A stretch of 64,000 bases of DNA from Brucella daejeonensis (lineage in GTDB: Bacteria; Pseudomonadota; Alphaproteobacteria; Rhizobiales; Rhizobiaceae): contig NZ_JACIJG010000009.1 of assembly GCF_014199265.1 (NCBI RefSeq), positions 1-64,000 on the forward strand, in the 5' to 3' direction. The position numbers and the translations under genes were made by a program. Position 1 is the stretch's first letter. The number at the start of each line of letters is the position of its first letter. This document shows positions 62,719 through 64,000 of the stretch, in pieces. A model generated the notes under the pieces. It did not search any database. It saw only the letters and a program-made list of their open reading frames with translations, and was not told the DNA's origin.

Positions 62719-64000
62719 AGCTGATCGAGAATGCGCACCGCATCGTGGCGCGCATCCAACATGCCATAGGTGCTGCGCCACTGACCACCGAGCCGCGTTT
62801 CGATGAAGGCGTCGGCAACATCATCCGCGCCAAGCTGGCGCAGTTCGGCAGCAGCCGCCGCATAAGCAAGCTGCTCCGTCAAAAGCCGCGCCACGCCCTG
62901 ATCGCTTTCGGTCAATTGCAAGGCCGCACGCAACACGTCGATGGTGCCCTGCCCGCGAGGCCCAAGCTGTCCACCGATCCATTCCAGCACATCATCGAAT
63001 AGCGACGGCGCACGCGACAGAACGCGTGCCACGTCCAGCGCCATGACATTGCCGGAACCTTCCCAGATGGCATTGACCGGCGCTTCACGATAGGCTCGCG
63101 CCAGATTTCCGTCCTCGATATAGCCATTGCCGCCAAGACATTCCATGGCTTCATAAAGCAGCGCGGGCGCTGTCTTGCAGACCCAGTATTTGACCACCGG
63201 TGTCATGGTGCGGGCAAAGGCCGCCTCGGCACGGTCGCTCGCGGCCATATCAAAGGCACGGGCGAGCCTCATCGAAAGTGCGGTCGCGCCGGCTACATCG
63301 AGCGCCATATCGGCCAGAACGCGGTTCATTAGCGGCTGTTCGATGAGCGGTTTCCCGAATACCTGACGGTGACGGCTGTGATGCACCGCCTCGGCGAGCC
63401 CCACCCGCATCAATCCGGCAGAGGCCACCGCACAATCGAGCCGCGTCAGCGTCACCATATCCATGATAGTCTTCACGCCATCGCCCGGATTGCCGATCAT
63501 ATGGCCGAGCGCGCCGTCGAATTCGACTTCCGACGAGGCATTCGATCTATTGCCGAGCTTGTCTTTCAGGCGCAGGAGTAGAAAACCGTTGCCAGTTCCT
63601 TTCTCCGTCATGCGCGGCACGAGAAAGCAGGATAAGCCCTCTTTCACTTGCGCCAGCACCAGAAAAGCGTCTGACATCGGCGCAGACATGAACCATTTAT
63701 GGCCGGTCAGCCGCCATGCGCCGCCAATAGCCGGTTCGGCGCGAGTCGTGTTGGCACGCAAATCCGTACCGCCCTGCTTTTCCGTCATCGCCATGCCGAG
63801 CGTCACGCCATGCTTGGCGAGTGCCGGCTTCTGCGCAAAATCATATCTGCGCGACATCACCGCAGGCGACCATTGCTTATAAAGCTCCGGCGAGGCCATG
63901 AGAGCCGCAAGCGATGCGCTTGTCATGGTCAGTGGGCACAGGTGCCCTGCCTCCAGTTGCGCAGTCAGGTAAAAACGTGCGGCGCGGGCCTGATGGCGGC
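62703..64000 (-). CDS. AidB-type acyl-CoA dehydrogenase (5' end outside window)
   Basis: 432 codons visible. The frame stays open past the ATG at 63926 to the window edge; the extra residues (...[19 protein letters not shown]) match the AidB pattern, so the true start lies beyond 64000. FAD/acyl-CoA dehydrogenase core: [49 protein letters not shown] and [13 protein letters not shown]. AidB of E. coli is induced by alkylation damage and binds DNA; AidB-like Brucella proteins have also been tied to cell division. About 110 N-terminal residues are missing. Confidence 0.88.
   Translation of the reverse strand, partial: RHQARAARFYLTAQLEAGHLCPLTMTSASLAALMASPELYKQWSPAVMSRRYDFAQKPALAKHGVTLGMAMTEKQGGTDLRANTTRAEPAIGGAWRLTGHKWFMSAPMSDAFLVLAQVKEGLSCFLVPRMTEKGTGNGFLLLRLKDKLGNRSNASSEVEFDGALGHMIGNPGDGVKTIMDMVTLTRLDCAVASAGLMRVGLAEAVHHSRHRQVFGKPLIEQPLMNRVLADMALDVAGATALSMRLARAFDMAASDRAEAAFARTMTPVVKYWVCKTAPALLYEAMECLGGNGYIEDGNLARAYREAPVNAIWEGSGNVMALDVARVLSRAPSLFDDVLEWIGGQLGPRGQGTIDVLRAALQLTESDQGVARLLTEQLAYAAAAAELRQLGADDVADAFIETRLGGQWRSTYGMLDARHDAVRILDQLYPAS

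Noticed and set aside
1-64000. CRISPR array or defence island
   Set aside because: No regularly spaced direct repeats, cas genes or known defence genes were seen.

Overview
The window looks like a chromosome segment of an alphaproteobacterium of the Brucella/Ochrobactrum group (Hyphomicrobiales). The basis is recognition of whole proteins from memory, without a database search: UgpB-A-E-C in the Brucella gene order, a BhuA/HmuPSTUV/BhuQ heme system, phosphatidylcholine synthase, a BA14K lectin-like protein, an IalB-family protein, and a GlmU that recalls but clearly diverges from that of classical Brucella. The iron-control sites found here have the RirA-type and Irr-type forms known from this order.

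Layout. 1-6425: a 72-bp palindrome, the ugpBAEC glycerol-3-phosphate importer operon, and an SLC13/TrkA_C-type permease. 6427-6737: a dispersed repeat abutting a 270-bp MITE-like element whose right end forms the stop codon of gntK. 6734-17793: a sugar-acid catabolic locus. Its minus-strand arm holds an FAD-linked oxidase, a GntR regulator, a gluconate 5-dehydrogenase-like SDR and gluconokinase. Its plus-strand arm holds a DenD-like dehydrogenase, a beta-hydroxyacid dehydrogenase, a mandelate-racemase-type dehydratase, a XylX-like FAH-family dehydratase and a TRAP transporter. Two GntR-like operator sequences sit in front of the arms, so the whole block may be one regulon. I consider this the best candidate for an undescribed pathway.

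17811-26159: iron and heme. hmuPSTUV (minus) is divergent from the TonB receptor bhuA (plus), with a TGA-N9-TCA box overlapping the bhuA -35 element. Then come the heme oxygenase bhuQ, an Irr-type palindrome, a possible leader ORF, and overlapping bfd-bfr. 26234-34762: rimO with a GNAT gene, a purine-nucleoside-type BMP/ABC importer, a quinone oxidoreductase and phosphatidylcholine synthase.

35113-50676 is mostly housekeeping: a UbiH-like hydroxylase, hspQ, ialB, a YejA-like binding protein, a FrnE-like DsbA protein, mfd, sdhE, recG, glmS, glmU and ccdA. 50677-54075 is gene-poor: a second copy of the dispersed repeat, an orphan 65-residue protein, tRNA-Lys(TTT) with a clear promoter, a run of hairpins without a gene, an SPFH protein and a BA14K protein. 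54076-64000: lipB, a DMT exporter, parE, a FlbD-like small protein, gatC and gatA interleaved with two GNAT genes, a UPF0173 hydrolase, ruvX, and an AidB-type acyl-CoA dehydrogenase cut by the window edge.

No CRISPR array, complete insertion sequence, prophage or replication origin was seen. Starts were chosen by Shine-Dalgarno spacing and may be off by a few codons where no clear site exists.
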